A DNA stretch of 53,175 nt from a virus, in the IMG/VR virus record IMGVR_UViG_3300025889_000163, positions 1 to 53,175 of that record. One strand, 5' to 3'. The notes under the pieces were generated by a model, which worked only from the letters and a program-made list of their open reading frames with translations, did no database searches and was not told the DNA's origin. Below are positions 13,662 through 21,165 of this stretch, piece by piece. The stretch's first letter is position 1. The number at the start of each line of letters is the position of its first letter. The position numbers and the translations under genes were made by a program.

Positions 13662-13894
13662 ATTTAGACGGAATTATGATAACTAAAAAGAAATTTTCTA
13701 TGCTGGTAGAGAAAGAAGTTCTTACTAAAAAGCTCTCATATATTGATGCTATTGTTCACCTTTGCGAACAATTAAATCTTGAGATTGAAGACATCAAGAA
13801 ATTTATTTCTCAATCAATCGAACTACATTTGGAAGAAGAAGCAAAACAATTAAACTTTATTCCAAAGTCAAACAAATTACCACTTGACATCTAA
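13658..13894 (+). CDS. gp33: Late transcription coactivator, gp33-like
   Basis: About 78 residues from ATG 13658 (ATGA overlap, AAGGA upstream). The pattern of KKFSMLVEK, YIDAIVHLCEQLNLEIEDIK, and EEEAKQLNFIP followed by a short NKLPLDI tail fits the late-promoter accessory protein of T4-like marine phages, and its position directly before gp32 supports this. In T4, gp33 bridges RNA polymerase to the sliding clamp and activates late promoters; TATAAATA late promoters are present further down this window. The hydrophobic C-terminal tail is where clamp-binding peptides sit. The call rests on pattern and location. Confidence 0.6.
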   Translation: MNLDGIMITKKKFSMLVEKEVLTKKLSYIDAIVHLCEQLNLEIEDIKKFISQSIELHLEEEAKQLNFIPKSNKLPLDI

Positions 13895-13912
13895 AAAGAA
13901 TTTATGTACTAT
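13884..13912 (+). promoter_or_regulatory. Strong sigma-70-like promoter of gp32
   Basis: Consensus TTGACA (13884-13889), 17-base spacer, TACTAT (13907-13912). The -35 box lies inside the last codons of the gp33-like gene. It leaves an AT-rich leader of about 65 bases before the gp32 ATG, allowing high separate expression of gp32. Confidence 0.75.
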
Positions 13913-13983
13913 ATACTTCTATATGATGAATTTTGTGGATAATAAAACATACTAAACATACAATGTAATACGAGGTAATACTT

Positions 13984-14862
13984 ATGTCTTTTGCAACACT
14001 AAAGCGCGATCGCGCAAACTCAATCGCTAAACTTGTCGCAGCGGCAGGTGACGGCGAACAGAAAGTCCAAAAATCCTACGCAGATGAGCGTCAATGGAAA
14101 CCTACTGTCGACAAGGCAGGAAATGGTTATGCCGTACTACGTTTTCTTCCTGCGGCAGAAGGTAATGAACTCCCATGGGTTCGTTATTGGGATCATGGAT
14201 TTAAAGGACCAACTGGTCAATGGTACATCGAAAAGTCATTGACTTCTATTGGTCAACAGGATCCCGTTTCAGAATCAAACTCCAAACTTTGGAACTCTGG
14301 TAATGAACGTGATAAAGAAATTGCTCGTGAGCGCAAGCGTCGATTGCATTATGTAGCAAATGTTCTGGTTGAATCAGATCCTGCTAATCCCGAAAATGAA
14401 GGCAAAGTAATGCTATTCACTTTCGGTAAAAAAATCTTCGACAAAATTATGGATGTTATGCAACCACAATTTGCTGACGAAGATCCAATCAATCCTTTTG
14501 ACTTTTGGGAAGGTGCTTCATTTAAACTGAAGATCCGCAACGTAGAAGGATATCGTAATTACGATAAGTCCGAGTTCTCTTCTCCTTCTGTTTTATCAGA
14601 AGATGATTCTGAACTGGAAAGTATTTACGAATCTCTACATAACCTCAACGAGTTTACTGATCCAGAGAACTATAAGTCGTATGCTGAATTACAAGCACGA
14701 TTATTGATGGTTCTTGGCGAAGCAAATAATCAAGGTTATCATCCTGAACTTGAGCAGATGGAAGAACCTGTTGTTGCTAAAGCAGCACCAGCACCAGAAA
14801 TTTCTGGCGACGATGAAGACGATGCAATGTCGTATTTTGCTAAATTAGCAGAAGAGGACTAA
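13984..14862 (+). CDS. gp32: Single-stranded DNA-binding protein gp32
   Basis: Replication and recombination ssDNA-binding protein of T4 type, 292 residues. The N-terminus MSFATLKRDRANSIAKL carries the basic LKRxR-type motif used for cooperative self-contact; the OB-fold core includes GYAVLRFLP, WVRYWDHGFKGPTGQWY and KLKIRNVEGYRNYDKSEF; the C-terminus is acidic (GDDEDDAMSYFAKLAEED), the usual partner-binding tail. T4 gp32 holds Zn with His and three Cys; here a His is present (residue 71) but no Cys residues, so the zinc site is missing, as in other marine relatives. GAGG precedes ATG 13984. A strong own promoter and a long leader suggest abundant, possibly autoregulated synthesis. Confidence 0.92.
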   Translation: MSFATLKRDRANSIAKLVAAAGDGEQKVQKSYADERQWKPTVDKAGNGYAVLRFLPAAEGNELPWVRYWDHGFKGPTGQWYIEKSLTSIGQQDPVSESNSKLWNSGNERDKEIARERKRRLHYVANVLVESDPANPENEGKVMLFTFGKKIFDKIMDVMQPQFADEDPINPFDFWEGASFKLKIRNVEGYRNYDKSEFSSPSVLSEDDSELESIYESLHNLNEFTDPENYKSYAELQARLLMVLGEANNQGYHPELEQMEEPVVAKAAPAPEISGDDEDDAMSYFAKLAEED

Positions 14863-15081
14863 ATGGCTAAAACTGTATTGACCAACTTTAGGTTAGACGA
14901 AGAAACGCACCGAAAATTTAGAATTTGGTGCATAGAAAACGGAACAACTGCAGCAGATCATTTACGAAAGATGATTGACGATACTTTAGCAGGGAAAACC
15001 TATGCGAAAGCAGAAGAAAAACGTGCTATTGATAAAAAGAAAGCAGATCTAAATGCCTGGTTGGAAAATGAGTGGAATTAA
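14863..15081 (+). CDS. Ribbon-helix-helix-like small protein
   Basis: Seventy-two residues. The first 40 read as a ribbon-helix-helix unit: strand VLTNFRL, helix DEETHRKFRIWCIEN, a Gly turn, then helix TTAADHLRKMIDD. This fold binds DNA as a dimer. A charged helical tail rich in Lys and Ala follows. The ATG directly follows the gp32 stop, so it is co-transcribed with gp32 and ends at the terminator at 15171. A regulator or DNA-bound accessory role is inferred from the fold only. Confidence 0.6.
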   Translation: MAKTVLTNFRLDEETHRKFRIWCIENGTTAADHLRKMIDDTLAGKTYAKAEEKRAIDKKKADLNAWLENEWN

Positions 15082-15082
15082 A

Positions 15083-15148
15083 CGCGTGGGTTGATCACCT
15101 TGGGTATCCTGCTAGACAGGAGTGCTGTGGCGCGTTGTAACAAGCACT
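15083..15148 (+). other. Possible structured RNA in the gp32 operon tail
   Basis: Between the last gene and the terminator, ACGCG (from 15083) pairs with CGCGT (near 15131-15135) around two inner hairpins, GGT-TGATC-ACC and TCCTG-CTAGA-CAGGA. An alternative stem, AGTGCT (15121-15126) with AGCACT (15143-15148), would break the outer pairing. No ORF is seen. This is a by-eye fold without any known family. Confidence 0.35.
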
Positions 15149-15170
15149 TAAAATCACCAAAACAATTACT

Positions 15171-15194
15171 AAGGGGACTTCGGTCCCCTTTTTT
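15171..15194 (+). terminator. Rho-independent terminator of the gp32 operon
   Basis: GGGGAC (15173-15178), TTCG tetraloop, GTCCCC (15183-15188) and TTTTTT (15189-15194): a compact and very stable hairpin. It lies exactly where the plus-strand gp32 operon meets the minus-strand tail operon, whose last stop codon overlaps its T tract. Confidence 0.93.
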
Positions 15195-16497
15195 ATACTA
15201 GACTCGGAACAAGAGAACTGGATAAATCGTCTAATCCAGTTCCAACTTGTTGCCTTGTAGGATTAATTGATATCGGTGCTTCAGAAGTCCCTCCAGAACT
15301 AACTGTAGTCGGTGCAACGACGTTTACACCTCCTCCCCCAGACGCTGCTAACATAGCAGGAGCACCGACCGTTGTGTTGTACACCATATTGTCTGATGAG
15401 GATAATGCAGCGCTCGTCGCAGGAGCGGGAGTTGATCCCAGTCTTATTTGAGATGCATCACGAAGATTAGCACTAGAAGGAATGCCTTGTTTTAGACTTT
15501 TCATACTAGGAGTAGGAACTTGATTTTCGTCAGCAAATGTTAGTTTTTGTTGCATTTGTTTCCAGACTTCACCATAAATCCATTCCATTCGGTTTTGCAC
15601 TTCAGCGGGTCCAATAACTAATGAATCTCCTTCTGGTGTTGATCCAAAAACAGACATATAAGAATCTCTTGCTATAGTCGCAACAGTTGCAGGAATTGCT
15701 GTAGCAGCGCCACCAACTCCAGAAACAACTTCCAAGCCAGCACCTGTGAGATCGCCTTGTTTTAATTTTTCAAACGCAAAATAAAATCCTGCAGCAGCAC
15801 CTGCGACAGGAATTGATTTTGCGGCAACTTTAGCGAGAAGATCAGATGTTAATATTTGACCGATTGCCTTTGTTGCTTTTGTTGTCCATGCTGCTTCTTT
15901 TAATACTTCGGGAACTGCTGGTTTTGTAAATGCTGTTCCGCTTTTAGTAACGAGGCGAGATTTCTGTTCAGGAATCGCTTCTTGTACTACTTTCGGGGCA
16001 GTACTAATTTTCTCTGATGCTTTTTGAAGTGCGATTCGCCCTGCATTTACTCCTTTAGATCCAACAATTACTGCAGCTCTAACTGTACCAGCATTGATGG
16101 CAGCATCTGTCGCTCCGGGAAGAACTTTAGATTGCAGATCAGATATTTGTTGTGGAGTCATTGTGGACAAAGGGTCTGGTGTAGCAACTCCGGGTCTAAG
16201 CAGTTTTGCCAAAGTTAAAGCAGTCGCTAGACTTGCCGCTGCCCCTGCTAAAAGTTTAGCAAGTCCTCCGAGCATTTTAAACGCAGAAAAAGCATCATCT
16301 TCCTTCTTAGACTTGTTAAAAATATTAGTAATTGAAGGACGATCTTCTCTTTCGCGTTTTTTCTCGCGCATAGCTTCGAGCATTGCAAGTTTGTTTTCTT
16401 GCTCGTTTCGAAGAAACGCTTTGAAATCTTCTCTTAATTTTTTGATTTCTTGGGTAGTTTCGTCTTGCCCTTGATTTAGATCGTCTATAGTTGCCAT
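15193..16497 (-). CDS. Tail length/tape-measure-like structural protein
   Basis: A 434-residue protein with a coiled-coil N-terminus (about residues 12-52, rich in E/K/R), two long hydrophobic Ala/Gly segments (about 69-105 and 222-275), and a Ser/Thr/Pro/Gly-rich C-terminus. This composition, and the position directly after the gp26/gp51 tail chaperones, fits a tape-measure or gp29-like hub protein; in many phages the frameshifted chaperone pair sits just before the tape measure. It is shorter than T4 gp29 (590). The start overlaps the previous stop. No sequence signature proves the call, and a different hub component is possible. Confidence 0.45.
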   Translation of the reverse strand: MATIDDLNQGQDETTQEIKKLREDFKAFLRNEQENKLAMLEAMREKKREREDRPSITNIFNKSKKEDDAFSAFKMLGGLAKLLAGAAASLATALTLAKLLRPGVATPDPLSTMTPQQISDLQSKVLPGATDAAINAGTVRAAVIVGSKGVNAGRIALQKASEKISTAPKVVQEAIPEQKSRLVTKSGTAFTKPAVPEVLKEAAWTTKATKAIGQILTSDLLAKVAAKSIPVAGAAAGFYFAFEKLKQGDLTGAGLEVVSGVGGAATAIPATVATIARDSYMSVFGSTPEGDSLVIGPAEVQNRMEWIYGEVWKQMQQKLTFADENQVPTPSMKSLKQGIPSSANLRDASQIRLGSTPAPATSAALSSSDNMVYNTTVGAPAMLAASGGGGVNVVAPTTVSSGGTSEAPISINPTRQQVGTGLDDLSSSLVPSLV

Positions 16498-16682
16498 TAC
16501 TTACCTTGCATTTGTTCTAGTTTTTGTTTACGTTCTTCAACGTGTTGTATTAACAAAGAAATAAATGCCTCTCTCTCCCAAGGTAACATATTTTCAATTT
16601 CTGTTAGCGAATATTTGTGATTTTCCATCATTAAAAAATTCATTCGATAATATTCGACTAACGTATTATGAGAGAGGCACAC
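16497..16682 (-). CDS. gp51: gp51-like baseplate hub assembly protein, made as a -1 frameshift extension
   Basis: The frame encodes about 60 residues with the motif YSLTEIENMLPWEREAFISL followed by LIQHVEERKQKLEQ, the form of gp51-like baseplate assembly proteins in T4-like phages. Possible internal starts (ATG at residue 14 or 18) have no Shine-Dalgarno. Instead the preceding gp26 gene ends at a run of eight T residues directly before its UAG, and a -1 slip enters this frame, giving a gp26-gp51 fusion of about 292 residues. This resembles the G/GT tail chaperones of lambda, which load on the tape measure. Confidence 0.65.
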   Translation of the reverse strand: MCLSHNTLVEYYRMNFLMMENHKYSLTEIENMLPWEREAFISLLIQHVEERKQKLEQMQGK

Positions 16683-17374
16683 TAAAAAAAATTATGAACG
16701 CCTTCTAATATTTGGTTGTTTTCTTCTCCGCATTTTTGGCAAACAAAATGCATTTCGTGTTTTAATGTAGGAAGATCTTGAATTTCTTGTATGATTTTTC
16801 TGTATTGATCAGAAGTTAAACCGCCAACAAACCCTTCTATTTCTTCCCTCGGTTCATCTACCAATGTTGTCCTTTCTTCTTTACTACAAACTGCTTCAAT
16901 ACAAGCAGAAACCCAACTAATCGGATCAAGGGTTCCGTCTTCTTCATAATGCAAATCTACATAAGAAGGATATTTCAATTCTACGCTATACTCGTCTGTC
17001 AGTTTAACTTTCTTTTTAAACTTCGGAGCATCAATAGAAAGTTCGCTCAAATTAACAACATAGTCATTCATATCAGAGCAACTCGAACATGCTACCTGAA
17101 ACTCCGCAGTTTCTCCTACAGACTTAGATCGTATTTGAGTAAACATATAGTCCACATCAAACGTTGTTAGTTCTCTGGGGTTTATATTCTCCTCTAAACA
17201 AGTACAAACAAGATCTACGATAGAATCAATCCCATTTTTAATATCCTGGGACTCACTAAACATCATAAGCACTTTTTCTTCTCTAACAAGATACGGTCTA
17301 TATCTGACCTTCTTTTTAGAAGAAGGAATTGTCATTGTATATTTTGGTACATCATTTAATCGCGGCAACGCCAT
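16682..17374 (-). CDS. gp26: Baseplate hub assembly protein gp26
   Basis: A 230-residue protein of the T4 baseplate gp26 type: MALPRLNDVPKYTMTIPSSK at the start, then VRYRPYLVREEKVLMM, ENINPRELTTFDVDYMFTQI and a C-terminal LVGGLTSDQYRKI-like segment. Two CxxC pairs (CSSC near 96-99 and CQKC near 217-220) could form a zinc site. It probably acts as a chaperone in hub assembly rather than as a virion part. The gene ends with the slippery T run that can extend it into gp51. It follows the tail-tube-like gene with an 11-base gap. Confidence 0.75.
   Translation of the reverse strand: MALPRLNDVPKYTMTIPSSKKKVRYRPYLVREEKVLMMFSESQDIKNGIDSIVDLVCTCLEENINPRELTTFDVDYMFTQIRSKSVGETAEFQVACSSCSDMNDYVVNLSELSIDAPKFKKKVKLTDEYSVELKYPSYVDLHYEEDGTLDPISWVSACIEAVCSKEERTTLVDEPREEIEGFVGGLTSDQYRKIIQEIQDLPTLKHEMHFVCQKCGEENNQILEGVHNFF
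16684..16691 (-). promoter_or_regulatory. Probable programmed -1 ribosomal frameshift site (U_UUU_UUU)
   Basis: On the minus strand the gp26 end reads AAT TTT TTT TAG. The zero-frame heptamer T_TTT_TTT is a canonical X_XXY_YYZ slip site and is followed immediately by a stop codon. A -1 slip continues TTA GTG TGC CTC into the open gp51 frame. Confidence 0.65.
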
Positions 17375-17385
17375 AATTTACTCCA

Positions 17386-18207
17386 TTAAATTTTGTCTAA
17401 AAGTTTTCTCGCTTTTGATTTAATTGTATCTTCTACTTTATCTCTAAGTTGTCCGATGCCTCTTTCAATTTCGTTTCGTATTCTAGAAATAGGGTTATTG
17501 TCATCTAATGCTGCGCCTGACCAGTTTCTAAACGTGAATTGTACACTGTACATTTCTAATGTGTTGCCTTGATCGTCGCTTAATTGCTCTGCGTTTATCA
17601 TCGAAGGATATGCTTCATATAAAGTACACACATAAGAAGCATTGCCGTCTATACTAAATCCGGCATTAATCCCATCAACTCCAATATTTAAAGCAAACAA
17701 ATTATTACTGAAATTTAATCCACCAATATTTCGTAAAGAGTTCTTAACAAAATTTGGAAGAGGTAAGTCAAACTTTTTAGAATATAAAGATAATTCAAAA
17801 TTTTTCTTTAGCTGATGAATCTTTATAGTTTTTGCATAGTCATTGTAAAATCCAACAACTTGTTGTTCGTCGTAATTCCTACTACCGTCAGCACCAGGCA
17901 CAATTAAATTTTGCCATGTTTCAAAGTAACGTCTTACTGAAGCATTGTTTAAAACCAAGAATCGCATGCTTATCGAGTCGGTCAAATGACCATATGCAAC
18001 CTTTCTTTGTGCGCCCCAATGCAATCTATCTACTGTGGTAATTTGTCTTGAAGGTAATTCAACTTCTTTGCAAAGCAAACCCATTTCTTTAGTAGAAACG
18101 TCAGAGATTCCTCCTGGTAATTCTACATAGAATAAATTTGGTTGAGCGATACCACCGCCAGCGGAAATCTGTCCACTTAATTCTGTGATTGAGGCAGGTT
18201 TAAACGC
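17386..18207 (-). CDS. Tail-tube-like protein (gp54/tube-initiator-like)
   Basis: From ATG 18207 the protein has 273 residues, MAFKPASITELSGQISAGGG at the start. The segments NLFYVELPG, GLLCKEVELPSRQITTVD, SMRFLVLNNASVRRYFETWQ and YEAYPSMINAEQLS with MYSVQFTFRNW are typical of gp19-type tail-tube folds; the extra C-terminal helices (EIERGIGQLRDKVEDTIKSK) suggest the tube initiator gp54 rather than the tube itself. ATG 18207 is chosen because AGGAGA lies nine bases upstream; the open frame extends 41 codons further but inside the previous gene. It overlaps that gene by eight bases. Confidence 0.6.
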   Translation of the reverse strand, partial: AFKPASITELSGQISAGGGIAQPNLFYVELPGGISDVSTKEMGLLCKEVELPSRQITTVDRLHWGAQRKVAYGHLTDSISMRFLVLNNASVRRYFETWQNLIVPGADGSRNYDEQQVVGFYNDYAKTIKIHQLKKNFELSLYSKKFDLPLPNFVKNSLRNIGGLNFSNNLFALNIGVDGINAGFSIDGNASYVCTLYEAYPSMINAEQLSDDQGNTLEMYSVQFTFRNWSGAALDDNNPISRIRNEIERGIGQLRDKVEDTIKSKARKLLDKI

Positions 18208-18793
18208 CATTGATTGTTCTCCTAGAGTCTGCCCAGACTTCAGATTGATCAGCTTTTGACCATTGTGCCGTTGGAAGAAACGCAGCGATTTCCCATTCTG
18301 GTGCGGGGACTCTTGCCATATCTCCTTCAATATGTGCTGTAAGATAATGCTTAAAACAAGGTTTAAAGTATTTCATTTTAGCTGCTTTTTTCATATATTG
18401 ATATGAAACACCAAATTTGGTAGATTCGTCCCAACGGTTGTTGTTGGTTATGTCCATTAATCCGTCTAAAAATTTTGCTCTTAATGTCAAAGGGAGATAG
18501 TGTAGATTTAATCCATGAAAACCGCCAGGAGCAGGTTGTACTGCAATCACTAAAGGGAAATTATCCCAATATGGCAATTTGGATTTCAGTTTCGGGTCGT
18601 AGAAAAACATATACATTCCGCCGACAGCAGATTTGTTAGTTCTAGACAGTTCGCCTTCTCTCATTAATGCTCTTCTGTTTACAGATTGCATAGACTGCAA
18701 TTTTCTACGAAACCATTCGCGTGATTGTCTCGTACGCGGAGTTATCCCCGCGCGAAATGCTTCTTGCTCTATAGTTTGAAAAAGGTTGCTCAT
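18200..18793 (-). CDS. gp2-like DNA end protector (tentative)
   Basis: A 197-residue protein with the core GGMYMFFYDPKLKSKLPYWD, then NFPLVIAV and GGFHGLNLHYLPLTLRAKFL. I associate this segment, from memory, with proteins of large phages labelled gp2 or DNA end protector, and in T4 gene 2 lies next to gene 4, as it nearly does here. The N-terminal 60 residues are basic and helical, suiting DNA binding. The ATG has no Shine-Dalgarno, and a TATAAATA octamer ends six bases upstream on this strand. If the label is wrong it is still a conserved virion or packaging protein. Confidence 0.5.
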   Translation of the reverse strand: MSNLFQTIEQEAFRAGITPRTRQSREWFRRKLQSMQSVNRRALMREGELSRTNKSAVGGMYMFFYDPKLKSKLPYWDNFPLVIAVQPAPGGFHGLNLHYLPLTLRAKFLDGLMDITNNNRWDESTKFGVSYQYMKKAAKMKYFKPCFKHYLTAHIEGDMARVPAPEWEIAAFLPTAQWSKADQSEVWADSRRTINGV

Positions 18794-18798
18794 GAATG

Positions 18799-18806
18799 TA
18801 TTTATA
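18799..18806 (-). promoter_or_regulatory. Possible T4-type late promoter (TATAAATA, minus strand)
   Basis: The minus strand reads TATAAATACATTCATG, with the octamer at 18806-18799 and the start codon at 18793. If used like T4 late promoters, transcription would begin at or within a base or two of the ATG, giving a leaderless message. It also overlaps the stop of the previous gene, so chance is possible. Confidence 0.4.
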
Positions 18807-19416
18807 TTGTATGGGAAGAATCGACGAGATTTATTATTAAAGTGCTTCTTGCAGAGTTTCCGTCTGCTTTAAAGTCGTGCCAGGTGTTTTCGTTCCTAGA
18901 AAATATTAGACACCTGTTATGTTTCCAAACAACAGACTCGTCTGGGTTTTCGTTAGATCTATCGTTGTATAGATTAGTCCCGTTGTTTTTTTCTCCAAGA
19001 TAAGTTACTGTGCTCAATATTTTCCAAGGAATATCATTATGTTTTTCGTAATGAAATGTTTTTCCTATCTTAGACAATTGCAAAGAAATGCCGTCTACTG
19101 TTTTTATTTTTCCTGGATTTAAAATATGCAATAAATTTTTTAGTATCTCTGTTTTATCGTTCATAATCTCCGTAAACACGTGTGTTAAACCTAAAAAATC
19201 TTCTTTAGGTTCAAATTTTTTAATATCTGGTGTTTTTTTATTTTTATCAAACGAGAGTAATGTAAACCCCTTTGTTTCTTTTGTTTTTCTGTCGAAAACC
19301 ATCTTTTTGGTGTACATTTGTTGATCTGTAAGTTCAATTTGATCTAAAAATTGCAAACAATAATCTGCGTGTTCTTTTTTTAAAAAATCATCTAATACAG
19401 CGTAATTCCAACTCAT
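18802..19416 (-). CDS. 2OG-Fe(II) oxygenase (prolyl-4-hydroxylase-like)
   Basis: A 204-residue dioxygenase-type protein with all expected ligands: HxD at KHNDIPW (His126, Asp128), distal His180 in NTWHDF, and Arg190 in SARSTLIIN for the 2-oxoglutarate carboxylate. The opening MSWNYAVLDDFLKKEHADYC is the usual first strand and helix of phage prolyl-hydroxylase-like enzymes. It would hydroxylate an amino-acid side chain or another small target. It is oddly placed between gp4 and a gp2-like gene, within a structural operon, so a virion protein substrate is possible. Confidence 0.8.
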   Translation of the reverse strand: MSWNYAVLDDFLKKEHADYCLQFLDQIELTDQQMYTKKMVFDRKTKETKGFTLLSFDKNKKTPDIKKFEPKEDFLGLTHVFTEIMNDKTEILKNLLHILNPGKIKTVDGISLQLSKIGKTFHYEKHNDIPWKILSTVTYLGEKNNGTNLYNDRSNENPDESVVWKHNRCLIFSRNENTWHDFKADGNSARSTLIINLVDSSHTI

Positions 19417-19886
19417 GTTTTTTTCCTTGAATACGGTTTCAATGGTTTTGTTGATTTGGGTTTTATTCCGAATCGATCAAGTTCGTTTTCAGTCCAAATT
19501 TCAAAAGTCCAGTCCATTTTTTTGCAGTATTTTGACGCTGCATTCCATTTATTTTGATTTTTTACAAAAGTATATGCTTCATTTATAAATCTTTTAGTTC
19601 TTTTTCCCTGAGGAGGTTTAGTTTCTTTGAGAGGTTTAACTTCTATCAAAGAAGTTTTGCCCGAAGACCAAGTAACCTTAAAATCTGGAAAATATCGGTG
19701 ATACTTTTGGTCTGCTTCATAAAAATACGTTATTATGACTTCTTCACTAGACCATTGCTTAACTGATTCGTTTGTATCGAAAAACATCATACAATATTTT
19801 TCCCACAATGACCTATAGAAGACCCTTGTGTGATCCCCTTTGTATTTTGAAACATTTTTAATTCTGTATTTTCCAGAATATGCCAT
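19413..19886 (-). CDS. gp4: Head completion nuclease-like protein gp4 (gp50)
   Basis: A 157-residue protein with a TnsA-like PD-(D/E)XK core: YRSLWEKYCM with Glu29, HRYFPDFKV with Asp68 and SLIEVKPLK with Glu82 and Lys84. This is the pattern of T4 gp4, which is needed to finish packaged heads and may trim DNA ends. The start at 19886 has no clear Shine-Dalgarno. It is the first gene of the minus-strand operon and diverges from the gp48 gene across a 43-base region carrying late promoter elements on both strands. Confidence 0.85.
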   Translation of the reverse strand: MAYSGKYRIKNVSKYKGDHTRVFYRSLWEKYCMMFFDTNESVKQWSSEEVIITYFYEADQKYHRYFPDFKVTWSSGKTSLIEVKPLKETKPPQGKRTKRFINEAYTFVKNQNKWNAASKYCKKMDWTFEIWTENELDRFGIKPKSTKPLKPYSRKKT

Positions 19887-19893
19887 ATAAATA
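19886..19893 (+). promoter_or_regulatory. T4-type late promoter upstream of gp48
   Basis: Exact TATAAATA at 19886-19893, 36 bases before the gp48 start and followed by an AT-rich leader with AGGAAG as ribosome binding site. In T4 this octamer is read by gp55-loaded polymerase with gp33. Confidence 0.7.
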
Positions 19894-19911
19894 ACAAGTA
19901 CAATAAATTTT

Positions 19912-19919
19912 TATTTATT
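19912..19919 (-). promoter_or_regulatory. Late promoter variant for the minus-strand tail operon
   Basis: The minus strand reads AATAAATA at 19919-19912, one mismatch to TATAAATA, 26 bases upstream of the gp4 start. It would make the intergenic region a divergent late promoter pair. Confidence 0.45.
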
Positions 19920-19929
19920 AGGAAGAAAT

Positions 19930-21165
19930 ATGGCATTCGCAGACCCAGGTTCGGAAGAAAAAGTAGTTTCCAATCCAACTACTATTACAGAAGCGCCAAC
20001 TTTAGCAGAATACAAACAAATAACAAACACAAGGGATTTTGGATCTGAAAGGTATTATTATCCTCTCGAGTTAGGCGGCAATGAAATATCTTTTCCTGGA
20101 ATTATCCGTTTCTCCGCTAGAGAAATAGAACGTGTTGAATTAAGTAGTTTTTTTGGAGAAACTTTTGAGGCAGTAAGTCAAGCCACTACGGGTTATATGA
20201 ACTGGCTTGAAGGAAACTATGAAGGAACGGCTGAATCGATTACTGAATTCTTAAAAGTTCTCGGAATCGAGCTAACCGAAGACGAAAAAAAGAGAATAAA
20301 TCCTCCATCAGACGTTAGTGGTGAAAATCTCGAAGATAAAGTTGCAGCTGCTAGTGCTGCAGCAGAAATAGTGATGGAAAAAATAAAAGAAGCTGGATCT
20401 AAAGCAATTGACGATTTTCTTAACGGAGAACTTGATAAACGTTCGATAGTTATTGAAAATTTGTTGTCTGGAGGGAGGATAGTCGGAAGTGTTTCTTTGC
20501 CTCTTCCTCAAGATATTCGAATTTCAGATATTATGAATTATAGTGGTGCATCACTAGGAATGATTGGTGGATTTGCAGAATCTGGAATTACAAGTCCTGT
20601 TGGAGCGACAACAAACACTTTAAGAGCAATTGGTTCAGCGACAGGAGCAGTTTTTAGCGAAACAAAACAAAGTAAAGAAATATCTTCTCTAATTTTAAGC
20701 GGAATTAAGCAAATACCTCTACTTGGTGGACAACTAGGAGATGCAGCAAGTTCTGCCGCAAGAATAAGTACAAACCCCAACATCAGAAATTTATTTGACA
20801 ACGTACAATTACGAAATTTCACATTTACTTTTAAATTGGTACCAACTAGCGAAAGAGAAGCGAGAGAAATAGAAAATATTGTAAAATTCTTTCGAGTTAA
20901 CATGTATCCCGAGACAGTAAGCGTTGGCGACATTCCTGTTGGGTACATATATCCAAACGTCTTTGACATTTCTATGTTGTTTAGAAATAAAAATCTGCCG
21001 CACAAATTATTACCTTGTTATTTGAGATCATTTAACACTGCATACAATCCTACGGGTTACGGTATGCTAAGAGGCGGATATTTTTCTGAAACTGAAATTT
21101 CTCTAGATTTTCAAGAAGTAATCACGTTGGATCGTGCTAAAATTGCATTAGAAGGTGGATACTAA
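19930..21165 (+). CDS. gp48: Baseplate tail-tube cap gp48
   Basis: A 411-residue protein whose C-terminal third (LRNFTFTFKLVPTSEREARE, then IENIVKFFRVNMYP and YPNVFDISM) is the T4 tail-cap (gp48) region, which packs on the top of the baseplate hub and nucleates the tube. The middle (about 130-270) is an Ala/Gly-rich helical insertion not needed for the fold. Length is slightly above T4 gp48 (364). It begins the plus-strand baseplate operon behind a late promoter, with gp53 starting in its stop codon. Confidence 0.8.
   Translation: MAFADPGSEEKVVSNPTTITEAPTLAEYKQITNTRDFGSERYYYPLELGGNEISFPGIIRFSAREIERVELSSFFGETFEAVSQATTGYMNWLEGNYEGTAESITEFLKVLGIELTEDEKKRINPPSDVSGENLEDKVAAASAAAEIVMEKIKEAGSKAIDDFLNGELDKRSIVIENLLSGGRIVGSVSLPLPQDIRISDIMNYSGASLGMIGGFAESGITSPVGATTNTLRAIGSATGAVFSETKQSKEISSLILSGIKQIPLLGGQLGDAASSAARISTNPNIRNLFDNVQLRNFTFTFKLVPTSEREAREIENIVKFFRVNMYPETVSVGDIPVGYIYPNVFDISMLFRNKNLPHKLLPCYLRSFNTAYNPTGYGMLRGGYFSETEISLDFQEVITLDRAKIALEGGY

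Noticed and set aside
19088-19324. Plus-strand ORF of 78 residues with hydrophobic segments inside the 2OG oxygenase gene
   Set aside because: It is antisense to a well-supported enzyme gene and has no family features.
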